64,000 nucleotides of DNA from Hymenopus coronatus (GCA_030762935.1 CM060890.1:63366765-63430764); one strand, 5' to 3'. Numbered from the stretch's first letter, positions 31,408 through 42,223 are shown. The notes: generated by a model not told the origin, from the sequence alone. Program-made: numbers and translations.

Positions 31408-31800
31408 GTAGGTTTCGGGCATAGCTTTAGGTTAAGTTAACTGCTAGTACTGCTGCATTGTTTACAAGCGAGCGGAGAGGAGTGAAGTAGTTTCATGCGC
31501 CACTGAGTTTGTAGGCAAAGAAATAAATATAAAGTTTCTAATAAACATACGTGTACATTTTAAAGTAAAATAACTGAACAAAACAACAAATATGTACTGT
31601 GCCATATGAAATAATGAGTTTCATGGGTGATTTACATGCGTTGCCAAGTATTACTATATCTTTTCTGAATGTTTCGAAAGCCAAATGTTTTCTATTGGAC
31701 TTCGCACAATCAAAACAAGCTGTACATTAACTGATTTCTTGCTTAGAATGAATGACCGGCAATGCTTGAGGAGGGGGAGGGCCCAGTGAAACCTAGCCAG
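31408..31800 (+). repeat. Rep-3 copy 2, uninterrupted
   Basis: ATTGTTTACAAGCGAGCGGA, GCGCCACTGAGTTTGT, AATATGTACTGTGCCATATG, AATGAGTTTCATGGGTGATT, GAATGACCGGCAATGCTTGA and CAGTGAAACCTAG align with the split copy at 16.47-17.375 kb. Confidence 0.75.
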
Positions 31801-31839
31801 TCAAAATGCAACCAAAGCGTAACCGTGCCCGAAGAGAGA

Positions 31840-32402
31840 TGTTTAGATATTCTACATTCATGCAAGTGTTAGAAAATAACGTTAAACGGGATCTACATAT
31901 TTTGGTAGCAAGTTTTTGTCTATCTGTTACAGTTTATCAGTTATGCAACATTTATTCAGAAGAAGAGGTGTTCAGGGCTATTAGCAGAAAGTTCAAGATA
32001 TTTAGTTTGCCATGTAAAAATCTCTTTAATAAAAGGAATTTTAATAAAAACTGTTAGATCTATTTTTGACAAAACCGAAATTTCAAAAAAAGTTCCATGA
32101 GTAGGGTAGCTTAGGATGAGGAATATTCTGCACAATCTCCCAGTCGCATCCTTGGAAGATATTAAACTTAAAATAACAAAATACCAAATTTGGTATTTAA
32201 CCTTTTTGAGCAACGCTGTCCAAACACACACGAGTGCGCGTGATTTCCGATGAAATCTCGACATCGAAAGTTTCTAAAAATGTATTTTATTGAGATGGTC
32301 TCAAAATATGTATTTCTGGTAAAGTTTCGGTATCGAATTTGGGTGGATACAATAACGTCTCTATCCATAATGTGCATACGTGTTAGAGAAAGTAAAAATA
32401 AC
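31840..32402 (-). repeat. Rep-1 copy with two A modules, minus orientation
   Basis: ACGTTAAACGGGATCTACAT, GTTTTTGTCTATCTGTTACA, AGAAGAGGTGTTCAGGGC, CGCATCCTTGGAAGATATTA, hairpin ACCAAATTTGGTATTTAACC. The CACACACGAGTGCGCGTG segment is followed by a partial A (GATTTCCGATGAAATCTCGA) and a complete A (TATTTCTGGTAAAGTTTCGG to GAGAAAGTAAAA). Confidence 0.8.
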
Positions 32403-32425
32403 ATATACATCTTGTCCTACATATA

Positions 32426-32534
32426 CAGGCTGTATATAAATGAATATCGGGATTTTAACTCTTTATAATATTTATTATATTCAACTTTCAGTTATGAATG
32501 ATATGTCAAATGAAAAAGCAACTCAAACAGTTTT
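32426..32534 (+). repeat. Left TIR of the 32.4-kb transposon
   Basis: CAGGCTGTATATAAATGAAT at the outer end, TCAAACAGTTTT at the inner end. Confidence 0.93.
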
Positions 32535-32544
32535 ACCAAGAAGC

Positions 32545-33565
32545 TTATAAATGTTCAATGTGACTACCCTTTGTCACACGGCACACATCAAGTCTATGGC
32601 CGAGTTCTTCCCAAACGTTGATAAGTGTGTGTCAGTAATTGTAGCAACAGCTGCTTCAATCCAGTTTCTTAATTCAGGGAGCTCAGCTGGTAGCGGAGGC
32701 ACGTACACATGATCCTTGATGAAGCCCCAAAGGTAAAAATCGCATGGCGTTAGGTCAGGAGAACGTAGAGGCCATGCATAGCAAGCCCTGTTATTGGGGC
32801 CCTTGCGGCCTATCCAGAGCTCGGGTACAGTGACGTTCAACCAATCTCGTACTTCGTTATGCCAGTGAGGTGGCGCACCATCCTGCTGGAAAATGAAGTT
32901 CTCTGGCTCATTTTCTTCCAACTGAGGGAAGATCCATTGCTCTAGAGTATCAAGGTAAGAAGTGATAGTTACAGAAGGTTCACCAAAAACGAAAGGCCCA
33001 TAAACTTTTCGCCGGGATACGGCACAAAAAACATTCACTTAGGGGAATCTCGTTGCACTTGTACCATCTCGTGAGGATTTTCTGAGCCCCAGATGCGCAC
33101 ATTATGAGTGTTAACATGTCCACTAAGGTGAAAGGTCTATTCATCACTGAAGACAACACGATCCACAAAATCTTCATGAAGCAACATGCCGTTTGCGAAT
33201 TTGGCACGTAATCCGTGGTCTGTCGGCTTTAGAGCCTGTAATAACTGCAAATGGTAAGAACGTTTTCTTACAACTTTCCAAAACAGTCGACACAGGAACT
33301 TGTAATTCACGACTAGCCTTCCGGATTGATTTCTTTGGGCTACGAGTGAACGACTCTCTCACTCGCTCAACAGTCTCTTCACTTACTTCTGGTCGTCCCG
33401 TGCTCTTCCCTTTACAAAGGCAGCCAATATCTTGAAACTGATTATACCATCTACGAATATTTTTATCACAACCGAACTTACTACGGAACGCACTTTGCAC
33501 AGTATCTACAGATTCGGTCTTTGCAAACTGCAAAACACAAACGTTTTCTGTTTACTAGTCGCCAT
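32545..33565 (-). pseudogene. Transposase pseudogene (Tc1/mariner superfamily, 41-residue second catalytic spacing)
   Basis: The ATG is at 33565 (MATSKQKTFV). A frameshift near 33540 leads to LQFAKTESVDTVQSAF, the HTH KNIRRWYNQFQ, CKGKSTGRP and the second HTH KKSIRKASRELQVP. The first catalytic block VVFSDE is followed immediately by a TAG (about 33150) and then TFHLSGHVNTHNVRIWGSEN. Another shift near 33045 opens NVFCAVSRRKVYGPFVFGE, QQDGAPPHWHNEV with the second Asp, WIGRKGP and SPDLTPCDFYLWG with the third Asp. There are 41 residues between these last two. A last shift near 32620 restores VWEELGHRLDVCRV and the stop at 32545. The order and length (about 340 codons) equal the family norm, so only point lesions inactivate it. 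Longer spacings of this kind are known in some Tc1/mariner families. Confidence 0.9.
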
Positions 33566-33633
33566 CTTTGCTACTACCGCTGTCTATTGGATTGCGGCAG
33601 AAACATTGCACATGCGCACTTGTGCCAACAAAG

Positions 33634-33743
33634 AAAACTGTTTGAATTGCTTTTTCATTTGACATATCATTTATAACTGTTAAGTTGAATGTAATAAATA
33701 TTACAAAGAGTTAAAACCCCGATATTCATTTATGTACACCCTG
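33634..33743 (-). repeat. Right TIR of the 32.4-kb transposon
   Basis: AAAACTGTTTGAATTGCTTT at the inner end and TTCATTTATGTACACCCTG at the outer end. Confidence 0.93.
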
Positions 33744-33777
33744 TATATTGTACTACACACACCTTATTTCTGGTGCA

Positions 33778-33930
33778 AATATTTTAAACATTCTTATCAA
33801 AATCGTAGAGAACCATTTCGGAGGAAATAAAAAATAAAGGGAATATTTTCATTTAAAGGGTATAATGTGCTGGGAGGACTTTTTTAAAATCTTCGTGTCA
33901 CATATTTGGAAGATGCTTACTTATATCAAT
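33778..33930 (-). repeat. Rep-1 module B/C fragment, minus orientation
   Basis: TCAAAATCGTAGAGAACCAT, AAAGGGTATAATGTGCTGGG and AATCTTCGTGTCACATATTT match the middle of the family. Confidence 0.6.
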
Positions 33931-34685
33931 GCATCTATGAAACTTGACCGAAAATTGAGAAATAAAAAAGGTAATTTTTTCTTAATAAATAGTCTGAATT
34001 GAAAATCTTGTACTGCTTCTCAAAAGTACAGTAAAGAAAGTTACCGTATACTTATTCGAAATGAACGAGAAATAAGAAAGGGTCAGAATAATAAATACAT
34101 AAGATGTGCATTCCAATATTCTTTACTAATTCTAATAAGATATAAGATATATATATATATATTAAACACTTATTATATACCTTACAGTATATATTTATAC
34201 TCATAGATTCCATTTGTTCCAGTTTTGAGAAACAAATTATTATATTTTGAAAAATGGAGAGTTCTCGAAGAACTAAAAGTAAATATTTTTCTACAATAAT
34301 TAGGGATTAAAATAAAGAAATCGTATATGAGACATCTATTTGTAACTATAAAGTTCAAATATTTTATGTAAATATTTTTAAAATATATCACGTAGGACAT
34401 TTTTATTAAAACAATATACTTGGACAATTTGATGCATAACAAAAATGATGCTCCTATTGTGCGTAATAAATTGGTATAACTTCCGATAAGCTATCTCACA
34501 CAGGGACTCATTTTCCAAAGTTTACAAATGCATTCATCACCTTGAGATGCTCAGCGATTTGCCTTCTAGGCACAGCGTTCAAACACACACTTGAGAAATG
34601 TTGCTAAAAATTTATATCTGTGTTCAGGGGATAAATTTCTTCTGAAATAATGAGATAGATACTTTCTCTTAATTTAAAAAGTAGA
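33931..34685. other. Very AT-rich stretch
   Basis: Includes an (AT)n run (34148-34163). No gene or repeat was recognised. Confidence 0.4.
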
Positions 34686-35493
34686 AATCTGATGTGTTCC
34701 ATTTACGTGATTTTCTCTACTCTCTAGTACAAATTAATGTTAAAAAACTATTTTTATCTACTTAATGCTAATTGAGATAAACATTATCATGAATTGCCTT
34801 ATTACTTAATTCCTTGTAAGTAGAAGGGAAATAATAGAATACACTAAGCTTAATTGATAGTCCACTCTTAAATAGCTGGTTACCAGGTGGTTGAAGTCCG
34901 TTTCTTTGCAAGGTCAGGATTTGACAAACTCTCATTTGAGAAAATTTTAACTATTTTAAAACTGAAACCAATAACAGGGAATGTCTCACAAATGGTCAAC
35001 TCCACGAAAAGAAAAAAAAACAACACACAATTATGTGTTTTAATAAGATCTACGTGTTTTGTGCGGTTTACCAGTTATACAAAATTCATCCGGAATGAAG
35101 TGGTCTTCAGAGACCATTCCCAGAAAATGAAAAATATACATTTTATTTGCAATGTACATATCTTTTATACACGGTATTTTAATCCAAATAGTTAAAAGAG
35201 TCATTTTTGTGGAAATCAAAAGTTTCGAAATTTTTTCTATGTAAAAGGCAGTCAGGGTTGGGAGGATTTTCTCAAAATCTTTTGTGTCACGTAAATACTA
35301 GTTTTATATTTCACCTACCTTTCGTGTTCACAGACACATGGACACACACGGACCTTTTTCGAAAGAAGTTTCTTTTTATGTACAGAGGACCCTGAAAAAT
35401 ACATTTTCGATATAATCTAGGTATGGAATTTTTGGATGGAGTGCAATACCTTCTCTACTTATGAAGCATGTACTATGTAGAGAAAATAATACT
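34686..35493 (-). repeat. Rep-1 copy, complete D to A, minus orientation
   Basis: One of the best full-length references, about 808 bp: AATCTGATGTGTTCCATTTA, TTGTAAGTAGAAGGGAAATA, GCTGGTTACCAGGTGG, AATGGTCAACTCCACG, TTTTAATAAGATCTACG, GGTTTACCAGTTATAC, GAAGTGGTCTTCAGAGACC, GGAGGATTTTCTCAAAATC, CACAGACACATGGACACACA, CGGACCTTTTTCG, TGGAGTGCAATACCTTCTCT and TACTATGTAGAGAAAATAA. Confidence 0.85.
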
Positions 35494-35499
35494 TACAAT

Positions 35500-36070
35500 T
35501 TTTTGCAATGAGGGGTGCCAGTGGTTGAAAACCTTAAGAACATTTGTACTTGTACAGTAATACCAGTTTTAGTAAGTCGACGTTGTGTTAATATGTAACA
35601 AAATACAAGCATGGCGTTGCTGCACGTGCGTATGCGTATCTCACTGCAGGTCACAAAAGCCTCTAAGGGAAATAGAATGTCTGTGGAGTCACACTGTGCC
35701 TTTGTTCCCTTCTCAATTAGAACAATTTAGCAGCTGCTTGTGGTTTATGGTTATTGTGTGGTGAAGTGGACGGTATACGGCTCCTGTAATCGGCGGGCAT
35801 TATAATGGGAATCAATGGAAATTAATGCAGGTAATCCATTATTATCACATTGCCAGAGTTTTACTATTGAAGGACGTGGGTACTGTCATGAATATTACAT
35901 TCCTCCAACTCGGCACGCCTGCCTCTGTTATTACATTGTAATATAAAAGAGGCTCACTATAACATCATCTCAGACACAGCGTTTCATAATAAGCTGTTAA
36001 TGGTATGTAAATGTTAATAGATCGGCATTAAACCTCGTGTAATAGATTAAAGGCAGCTTCCGTGTAACCG
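35500..36070. other. Non-repetitive block, candidate regulatory sequence
   Basis: Balanced composition and no match elsewhere in the window except its right end. It contains several homeodomain-type ATTA/TAAT cores (CATTATAATGG, GGAAATTAATGCAGG, CCATTATTATC) and an E-box CAGCTG near 35732. There is no ORF. Regulatory function is inferred from composition only. Confidence 0.3.
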
Positions 36071-36234
36071 CTTCTGTTACATTATACCGTGTAGGGACAT
36101 TTGTACTGAGCTGATTTGTAACTAAGCCCAGCGTCAGCTAGGGGAATAAACTTGATCTACGGTGACTGTAATATTTTCGTAAATTAAACTCTCTAAATGC
36201 TAAGACCTTTAATATCTTTGCTCATTAAAGTTTC

Positions 36235-36594
36235 ATTTTTATTCTCTCTACTACTTAGCACTTAGAACAATTCAATACCGAGATTTTACGGCAAATACAG
36301 TTTTAGGAAGCCATGAATTAAAAATAGCGTTTTTAAAAACACGTCTGTGTGCAGCATATTCAAAAACCAATTTCTCAAAAATTGCACTAACGATTTTGAT
36401 TAAAATGTCATACGTTTAAGATATTTTCATGACAAAATAAATGTGTATCTTGAATTACTAGAACTAGCCCCTGAAGGCCTTTTCATTTTTGATGACTTTT
36501 GTGTAACTGGTAAGAGAATAGATAGATAAAAACGTACTACACAAAACTTATAGATCTGATTAAAAAAAACAATTTATGCCATAGAGAATTTCTA
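36235..36594 (+). repeat. Rep-1 copy inside tandem unit 1
   Basis: TCAATACCGAGATTTTACGG, GTCTGTGTGCAGCATATTC, ATTTTGATTAAAATGTCATA, CCTGAAGGCCTTTTCATTT, AAACGTACTACACAAAACTT. The central hairpin has been deleted. Confidence 0.75.
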
Positions 36595-36739
36595 CTTCTG
36601 TTACATTAAAGCGTGTAGGGACATCTGTATTGAGCTGATTTGTAACTAAGTCCAGCCTCAGCTGGTGACTGTTATAGGGTTTCGTAAATTAAACTCATTA
36701 AGTGCTAAGACCTTTAATGTCTTTGCTCATTAAAGTTTC

Positions 36740-36895
36740 ATGTTTATTTTCTGTACTATTTAATATATTGCATTCCACCCAAAACTTCGACACCAAGATT
36801 TCACTGGAAATAGACTTTTTTAACTCGCTGAATACAAAAAATAATTTTCAGAAAAAGCCTCGTGTGTATTTGTCCATGTGCCGGTGAACAAATTA
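36740..36895 (+). repeat. Rep-1 A/B fragment inside tandem unit 2
   Basis: TTGCATTCCACCCAAAACTT, CACCAAGATTTCACTGGAAA, AGAAAAAGCCTCGTGTGTAT and AACAAATTAACTCAAAA, ending directly at the D terminus of the next copy. Confidence 0.75.
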
Positions 36896-37752
36896 ACTCA
36901 AAAAATCTGACGTGTTTCATTCACATGACTTTCTCTACATATCTGTAATTAATTATTTATATAACCGTATTCTTTTATTTCATGCTAATCGAGAGAAACA
37001 TTAACAGAACTTGTCTTATTACTTGCTTTTTTGTAATAGAAGAAAAATAAGGGAATACACTGGGCTAAACCGATAATCAGATCTTTATAAATGTCGTTGC
37101 CATGTGGTTAAAATTCATTTCCTTGCATTACCAGGGATTCACAAATTCACGTATGAGAAAAGTTCAAGTATTTCAAAACAGAAACCAATAGCAAGCAACA
37201 TCTCCAAAATGGTTCATCTCCACGAAAAAATGTGTGAGATATAAATTGTGTAGTTTAACGAGATCTATAATTTTGTGTAGTAAGTTTTGTCTATCTCTTA
37301 GGGTTTACTAATTACACAAACTATAGCAAATTCATCCCGAATAAGGAGGCTTTTAGGGGCTATTCCCACAAAATTCAAGATATAAATTTTATTTGCCATG
37401 TAAAATATTTAATATGCGGTATTTTAATCAAAATCGTTTGAGACGTTTTTGATAAAAACTAAATTTTAGAATTGTTTTCTAAAGGGGCAGTTTGGGGCGG
37501 GGGATTTTCCTCGAATTCTTTGTCTCGCATCCTTGGAAGATGCTAAACTTAAATGCCATGTTTGGTATTTCAGCGGTTTTTGGTTTTTGAGTTATCGTGT
37601 TCATACACACACATGCACCTTTTTCTAAAAATGTTTTTGGATTAAGGAGATTCTAAAAGGTATACTTTGAGTGAAATTTCTATATAGAAATGTTGGTTGA
37701 AGTGCAATTCCTTCTCTACCTATGTACCATTTATTATGTAGAGAAAATAAAA
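36896..37752 (-). repeat. Rep-1 copy, complete D to A, minus orientation
   Basis: About 857 bp: AATCTGACGTGTTTCATTCA, GGGAATACACTGGGCTAAAC, TTTAACGAGATCTATAATTT, GGCAGTTTGGGGCGGGGGAT, CATCCTTGGAAGATGCTAAA, TTTGGTATTTCAGCGG, ACACACATGCACCTTTTTC, TGGTTGAAGTGCAATTCCTT, TATTATGTAGAGAAAATAA. Confidence 0.85.
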
Positions 37753-38040
37753 CGAAAAGTCGGTTAGATACTAAATTTGATAATTAAGTTTAGAAATGTG
37801 AAATGTTTCACCAGCCGTGTGTAGGGTTAGAGTTGAAAAGGTAGTCAGACTGAAAAATACAATGCCACAGCCGTATTTTAATAGCAAATCTCCTCTATTG
37901 AGTTACCAGGTAAAATGGCACTAAATTCTCTAACTTGCGTTTTTTCCTGGTAACGCAAAGACACCTCAAATTATTTTGATTATAGTTTAAAACTGACTAT
38001 TATGTCAATAAAAGTGAATTGTTATTTTTACTTTCACTAC

Positions 38041-38993
38041 AGGTACCGTTGTACATAGTGTAGAGTAGTATTGTATTCCATCCAAAAATTCGATATCGAG
38101 ATTTCACCGGAAATATATGTTTTGGGTCCCTCTGAACCAAAAGAAAAGCATTTTTACTTTCTCTACACGTCCTATGCACATAGTGTATATAGAATGTTTT
38201 GTAATGCACCCAAAAATGCCATACTGAGATTTCACCGGAAATACATGTTTTGGGTCCCTCTGAACCCTAAAATAGCATTTCTAGAAAAAGGTCCGTGTGT
38301 GTTTGTGTGTGTGTGTCTTTGGACAGCATAGTTAAAAAACGAAAAAACCGTTAAATATTAAACTTGGTATTTAAGTTTAATATCTTGCCAGGATGGGACA
38401 CGATTTTTAAGAAAATCCCCCACCCCCCACTACCCTTTACAGGGAACTTTTTTCAAAATTTTTTATTTTCTCAAAAATGGCTTTAACGAATTTTGTTAAA
38501 ATATTGCATATTAAGGATATTTACTTGACAAATAATATCTATATTGCTAATTTTCTGGGAATAGCCTATGAAGACTACTTTATTCTGAGAGAATTTTACG
38601 AAATTTTGCACAGCTAGCAAACCGTAAGAAATAGACAAAAACTTACCACACAAAAATGTAGAGCACATTAAAACCACAGTTTATGTTATATACATTTTTT
38701 TTCGTAGAGTTGATCGTTTTTTAGATATTCCTTGTTTTAGGTTTCACCTTTAAAAAATATACTTTTCTCATACAGAAATTTGTCAACTTGTGTCCATACA
38801 AACAAAGGAACTTCACTATCACTTGACTATCACTTTAACCTATGGTGCTCCCTTATTTCTCTCCTAATTACAAGGAAGCAAGTAATAAGACTATTTCTAC
38901 TAATTTTTCTCGATTAGTATGAAGTCAATTTTAACAATAATTTTGCAGAGATGTAGAGAAATTCATGTGAATGGAACACATTAGATTTTTGGA
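38041..38993 (+). repeat. Rep-1 copy with duplicated module A, plus orientation
   Basis: Two A modules in tandem, at 38041-38160 and 38161-38285. Each has CACCCAAAAATNC-type text, GAGATTTCACCGGAAATA and TTTTGGGTCCCTCTGAACC; the two are closely similar. Then come B (AAAAGGTCCGTGTGTGTTTG, hairpin with TTAAATATTAA/TTGGTATTTAA), C (GTAAGAAATAGACAAAAACT) and D to ATGTGAATGGAACACATTAG at 38970-38989. Confidence 0.88.
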
Positions 38994-39766
38994 AAAAGCT
39001 CCTTGTGCTCCTGTGGGTGTCTCTGTGTGTGTGCACGCGTGTGTCACAATGGATAGCATAGCTCAAAAGTGAAACGACCGTTAAATACCAAACTTCTTAT
39101 TTAAGTTTGGTATCATCCAAGGATGCAACACGAAAATTTTCAAGAAAATCCCCCACCCCAAACTATCCTTTACATGGAAAAAAAATTCGAAACTTTTTAT
39201 TTTTTCAAAAGGAGCTTTAAGATTTTGAACTTAAATATATTAATTATATAGATAAGTTAATTTAATATAGATAATTTAACATATTTACATGCCAAATAAA
39301 AGGATATCTTGAATTTTCTGGGACTAGCCTCTAAAGATCTCTTTATTCTGGATGATTTTTATTGAATTTTGGATAGTTAGTAAACCACAAGTGATAGACA
39401 AAACTTACGATAAGACAGACAATTTATCTCATACAGTTGTTTTTTTTTTTTTTTTTTCGTGGAGTTGGCCGTTTTCGAGATATTCCTTTTTATTGATTTC
39501 AGTTTTAGAAACTTTTCTTATTCGGAGTTTGTCAATGCTTGGCTACGCAAAGAAATGGAATTCAATCCCATTGCAAGCACATTTTAAAACATTCGACTAT
39601 AGGTTTAGCTTAGTCATTTCCTTATTTCCCTTCTACTTATAAAGGAACTAAGTAATAAAATAGTTTCTGCTAATGTTTTAGCATTAAATAGATTGAAGAA
39701 TAAGCTTATTGATAATGATATGTTACAGAAATGTAGAGAAAGTTATGTGAATGGAACACATTTTGT
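38994..39766 (+). repeat. Rep-1 copy B-C-D, head to tail with the previous copy
   Basis: Begins GGAAAAAGCTCCTTGTG immediately after the previous terminus, keeps GTGTGTGTGCACGCGTGTG and the hairpin region (GTTAAATACCAAACTTC), and ends ATGTGAATGGAACACATTTT. Module A is absent. Confidence 0.85.
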
Positions 39767-39767
39767 A

Positions 39768-40016
39768 TTTTTTATTGTAGCTTAACGTCATTTAACCTGG
39801 TTGGTCATGTCGGACGATGCGTGAAATTGATGAAATGATGCTCATATGATATATGGGACCATGGAGCTTAATGTTACTCGACATTCGTCTTCTCAGGATA
39901 AGAGAAAACCCCGAAAAAATCTTATCCGAGTAACTCACCCTAAGCAAGGTTCGAACTCGTAACCTGTTGAATGTGAGGCAGATACGCTACCACCACACTA
40001 TCAGGCGGGATGTGAA
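39768..40016 (-). mobile_element. tRNA-derived SINE (family SINE-e), minus strand
   Basis: Reverse-complement head CCCGCCTGATAGTGTGGTGG, TAGCGTATCTGCC and ACGAGTTCGAACCTTGCTTA (A and B boxes). The body includes GGATAAGATTTTTTCGGGG and the tail lies at 39768-39785. It sits exactly between two head-to-tail Rep-1 copies, consistent with insertion at or near their junction. Confidence 0.8.
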
Positions 40017-40064
40017 TTAATTGTTTGTTCCAACCAGTCGTGTGTACGACATTAGTTGGAACGT

Positions 40065-40716
40065 TCAGCAATTTTCAAGGTGCGATACGAAGATTTTGAA
40101 GAAAATCTCCACCCCCAACCAAAAAAATACCATTTACATCGAAAAAGTTTCTAAAATTTTAAATTTCCCAAAAATCGCTGTGATGTATTTTGATTAAAAT
40201 GCCGTATATTAAAGTTATTTACAAGACACATAAAATGTACATTTTCATTTGGGGGGGGGGAAGTAGACTCTGAAGACGTCTTCATTCTGGATGAGTTTTG
40301 ATAACTGGTATACCGTAAGAAATTGACAAAAACTTTTATATGTATAAAAAAAGATCTCGTAAAAGCACACACGATATTTACATTTTTTTGCAGAGTTAAT
40401 CAGTTTTGAGATTTTTTTGTTACTGGCTTCATTTTTCAAACAGGAATTTTACATTCATATTTCTTTTGTTTTACTCCTGGTCATGCAAAGGAAGCCGAAT
40501 TTTAATCACATACTACTTGCTTTCAAAACGTTTGATTATCGCTTTAGCCTAGTATATTCTTTTTTTCTCTCCTGCTTATAAGAAATTAAGTAATAAAACA
40601 CTTTACTAATGTTTTTCTTGATTAACATATAAAGCAATAAGCTTTTTAAAGAATAGTTTGTTACAGAATAGGTAGAGAAAGTCATGTGATGAAACGCATA
40701 AGATTTTTTGTTTTAG
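40065..40716 (+). repeat. Rep-1 copy B-C-D, plus orientation
   Basis: AAGGTGCGATACGAAGATTT, ATTTTGATTAAAATGCCGTA, TTCATTCTGGATGAGTTTTG, GTTTTACTCCTGGTCATGCA, CGCTTTAGCCTAGTATATTC, GTAGAGAAAGTCATGTGATG. The usual GGGAATAGCC site carries a run of 11 G (40251-40261). Confidence 0.82.
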
Positions 40717-41540
40717 TTTATTTATTTTAGGTCTCACGTACAACTAACCTGAATGACTATATAAAAACATAGCTTTACATTGGTCCCCTTACAAAGTAAC
40801 GGAAATGAATAATACTATTTTAACTATTTGTGTTACTTTACACTATCACTGAAACGGCGCTTCAAAATTAAAAAAAAAAAAAAAAAATTGCACTTAGTGT
40901 ATACTGAAAGGTGAGCATTACGTTATATTTTAACAATTTAAAATAACAAACAATGGTATTACTTGTACATAAATGCGGTGGAAAAATATATTTTATATTG
41001 AAACACAAATCGATCCTAACAAACAAACAAATGTAACAAAAAATTACACAATGGATATATTTTAGTGTGTTAAAAATAGCTGTAGTCATCCACTACTTAA
41101 CTTAAGCCTGTAGGAATTTTGAAGTTTAGTCTATACGGTTCTAAATGTTTACATTGAAATGTTTTTTATTATAATGGTTATTTTGCAGTGGTTACACAGA
41201 GTGGCTTGACTTTTAATAAGGATGCGTTCAAGTGGCAATTTTGAAAGGCTAACTCGTATTCAGCTGTAAATTATCTGGTCCTTTCTGTTCTTAAGCTGCA
41301 TTTGATTTCTGTTAAATATTGAGTTCCTGACTTCTAAAGCTTTATTGGGACAGTCTTCTATCAATTCAGTATTCCAAAAGTGTCTTGTTTCAAAACGTTC
41401 ATATTTACATTGTAAAACATGGGCGACACTTTAACTTAGACACAAAGAAGGGATATGATGATTATGTGAAAACATAAAATCAGCAAATGACTCTTGGGAT
41501 TCAATTCTTCCAGAAATTTTGATACACCCAACTGTTTTCT
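40717..41540. other. AT-rich stretch, nothing assigned
   Basis: Contains a 19-base A run (40869-40887, approximate). No gene or shared repeat was recognised. Confidence 0.4.
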
Positions 41541-41790
41541 TTTTCTTCAAAAGGGTATAATGCCCGCTCTCACTTCATACGACACAATGGTAATATAGGT
41601 AATATATGAAATGATTGGGAAAGAAAATGCGGGAAGAACACGATCCAGGCTACCTCCATGGCATTTGCCCGTTTTGAGGCCGGAGGGATACCTGGAAAAA
41701 TCGGTCGGGGAGGTCGGGTCTAGCAGGATTTGATGCACAGACTTTCCGATGTACATTAAGGACCTCAGCCACCAGCATCTCTCAAACATG
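41541..41790 (-). repeat. GC-richer block, possibly an uncharacterised interspersed element
   Basis: About 250 bases that stand out from their AT-rich neighbours: ATTGGGAAAGAAAATGCGGG, GAACACGATCCAGGCTACC, TCCATGGCATTTGCCCG, GGTCGGGGAGGTCGGGTC. The minus strand is open for 80 codons, but the translation has no motif I recognise. It resembles a retroelement UTR or SINE body more than a gene. It has no second copy here. Confidence 0.3.
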
Positions 41791-42223
41791 TGACAATTTA
41801 ATTAAAATCGTTTTTGAGAAAATGTGAAACAGCAAACAGTTTTCCAGTGTTTTAAACCATTGAGATTTTCTAAGCTTTACTTTAAATTAAAAGTAGGTTT
41901 TGTATAAATGGTATCTGAGGATTATGGGATTCCAAGCAAATCCAGCATTTTCGGGGATATAATACATGTGAAATTGTTTAAGCAGTCTCAGCTAATAGAA
42001 AAAACAGAAAAGAAAATGACCGAAAAATAATAGTGAGGGAATTTGGCGAAGAACTGCGCCATGGTTTCCTGAAGAATGTTAAACCGGAGTTTCTTAGCTA
42101 ACTGGTGGCTAATGCCCGGCTATTCAAGATTGGCTCACGTTTGTCTTTGCCAATGCACTTATAGTATTTTCATTTACTATAGGCAGTTCAAGGTCACGTT
42201 GCCTTCCCTAATATCTATCAGTC

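Larger units (their letters stand above)
32426..33743 (-). mobile_element. Complete Tc1/mariner-superfamily element, second family, inactivated
   Basis: A 1318-bp element with TA duplications at 32424-32425 and 33744-33745 and terminal inverted repeats of about 109 bp that are roughly 92% identical by eye. The ends read CAGGCTGTATATAAATGAAT and, inverted, CAGGGTGTACATAAATGAAT. The single transposase gene lies on the minus strand between the TIRs with almost no spare sequence. It sits between two Rep-1 fragments. The TIR sequence and transposase differ from those of the 10.5-kb element. Confidence 0.93.
36071..36895 (+). repeat. Tandem duplication, offset about 524 bp, partly made of Rep-1
   Basis: CTTCTGTTACATTA opens at 36071 and again at 36595. 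Both units share GTGTAGGGACAT, GAGCTGATTTGTAACTAAG, TAAGACCTTTAAT and CTTTGCTCATTAAAGTTTCA, then enter Rep-1 module A. Unit 1 keeps A-B-C of Rep-1; unit 2 keeps A and part of B before the minus-oriented copy begins. Confidence 0.85.

Noticed and set aside
34887..35395. ORFs of 62-102 codons across a full-length Rep-1 copy
   Set aside because: Same reason: frames are not shared with the complete copies at 36.9, 49.7 or 53.9 kb.
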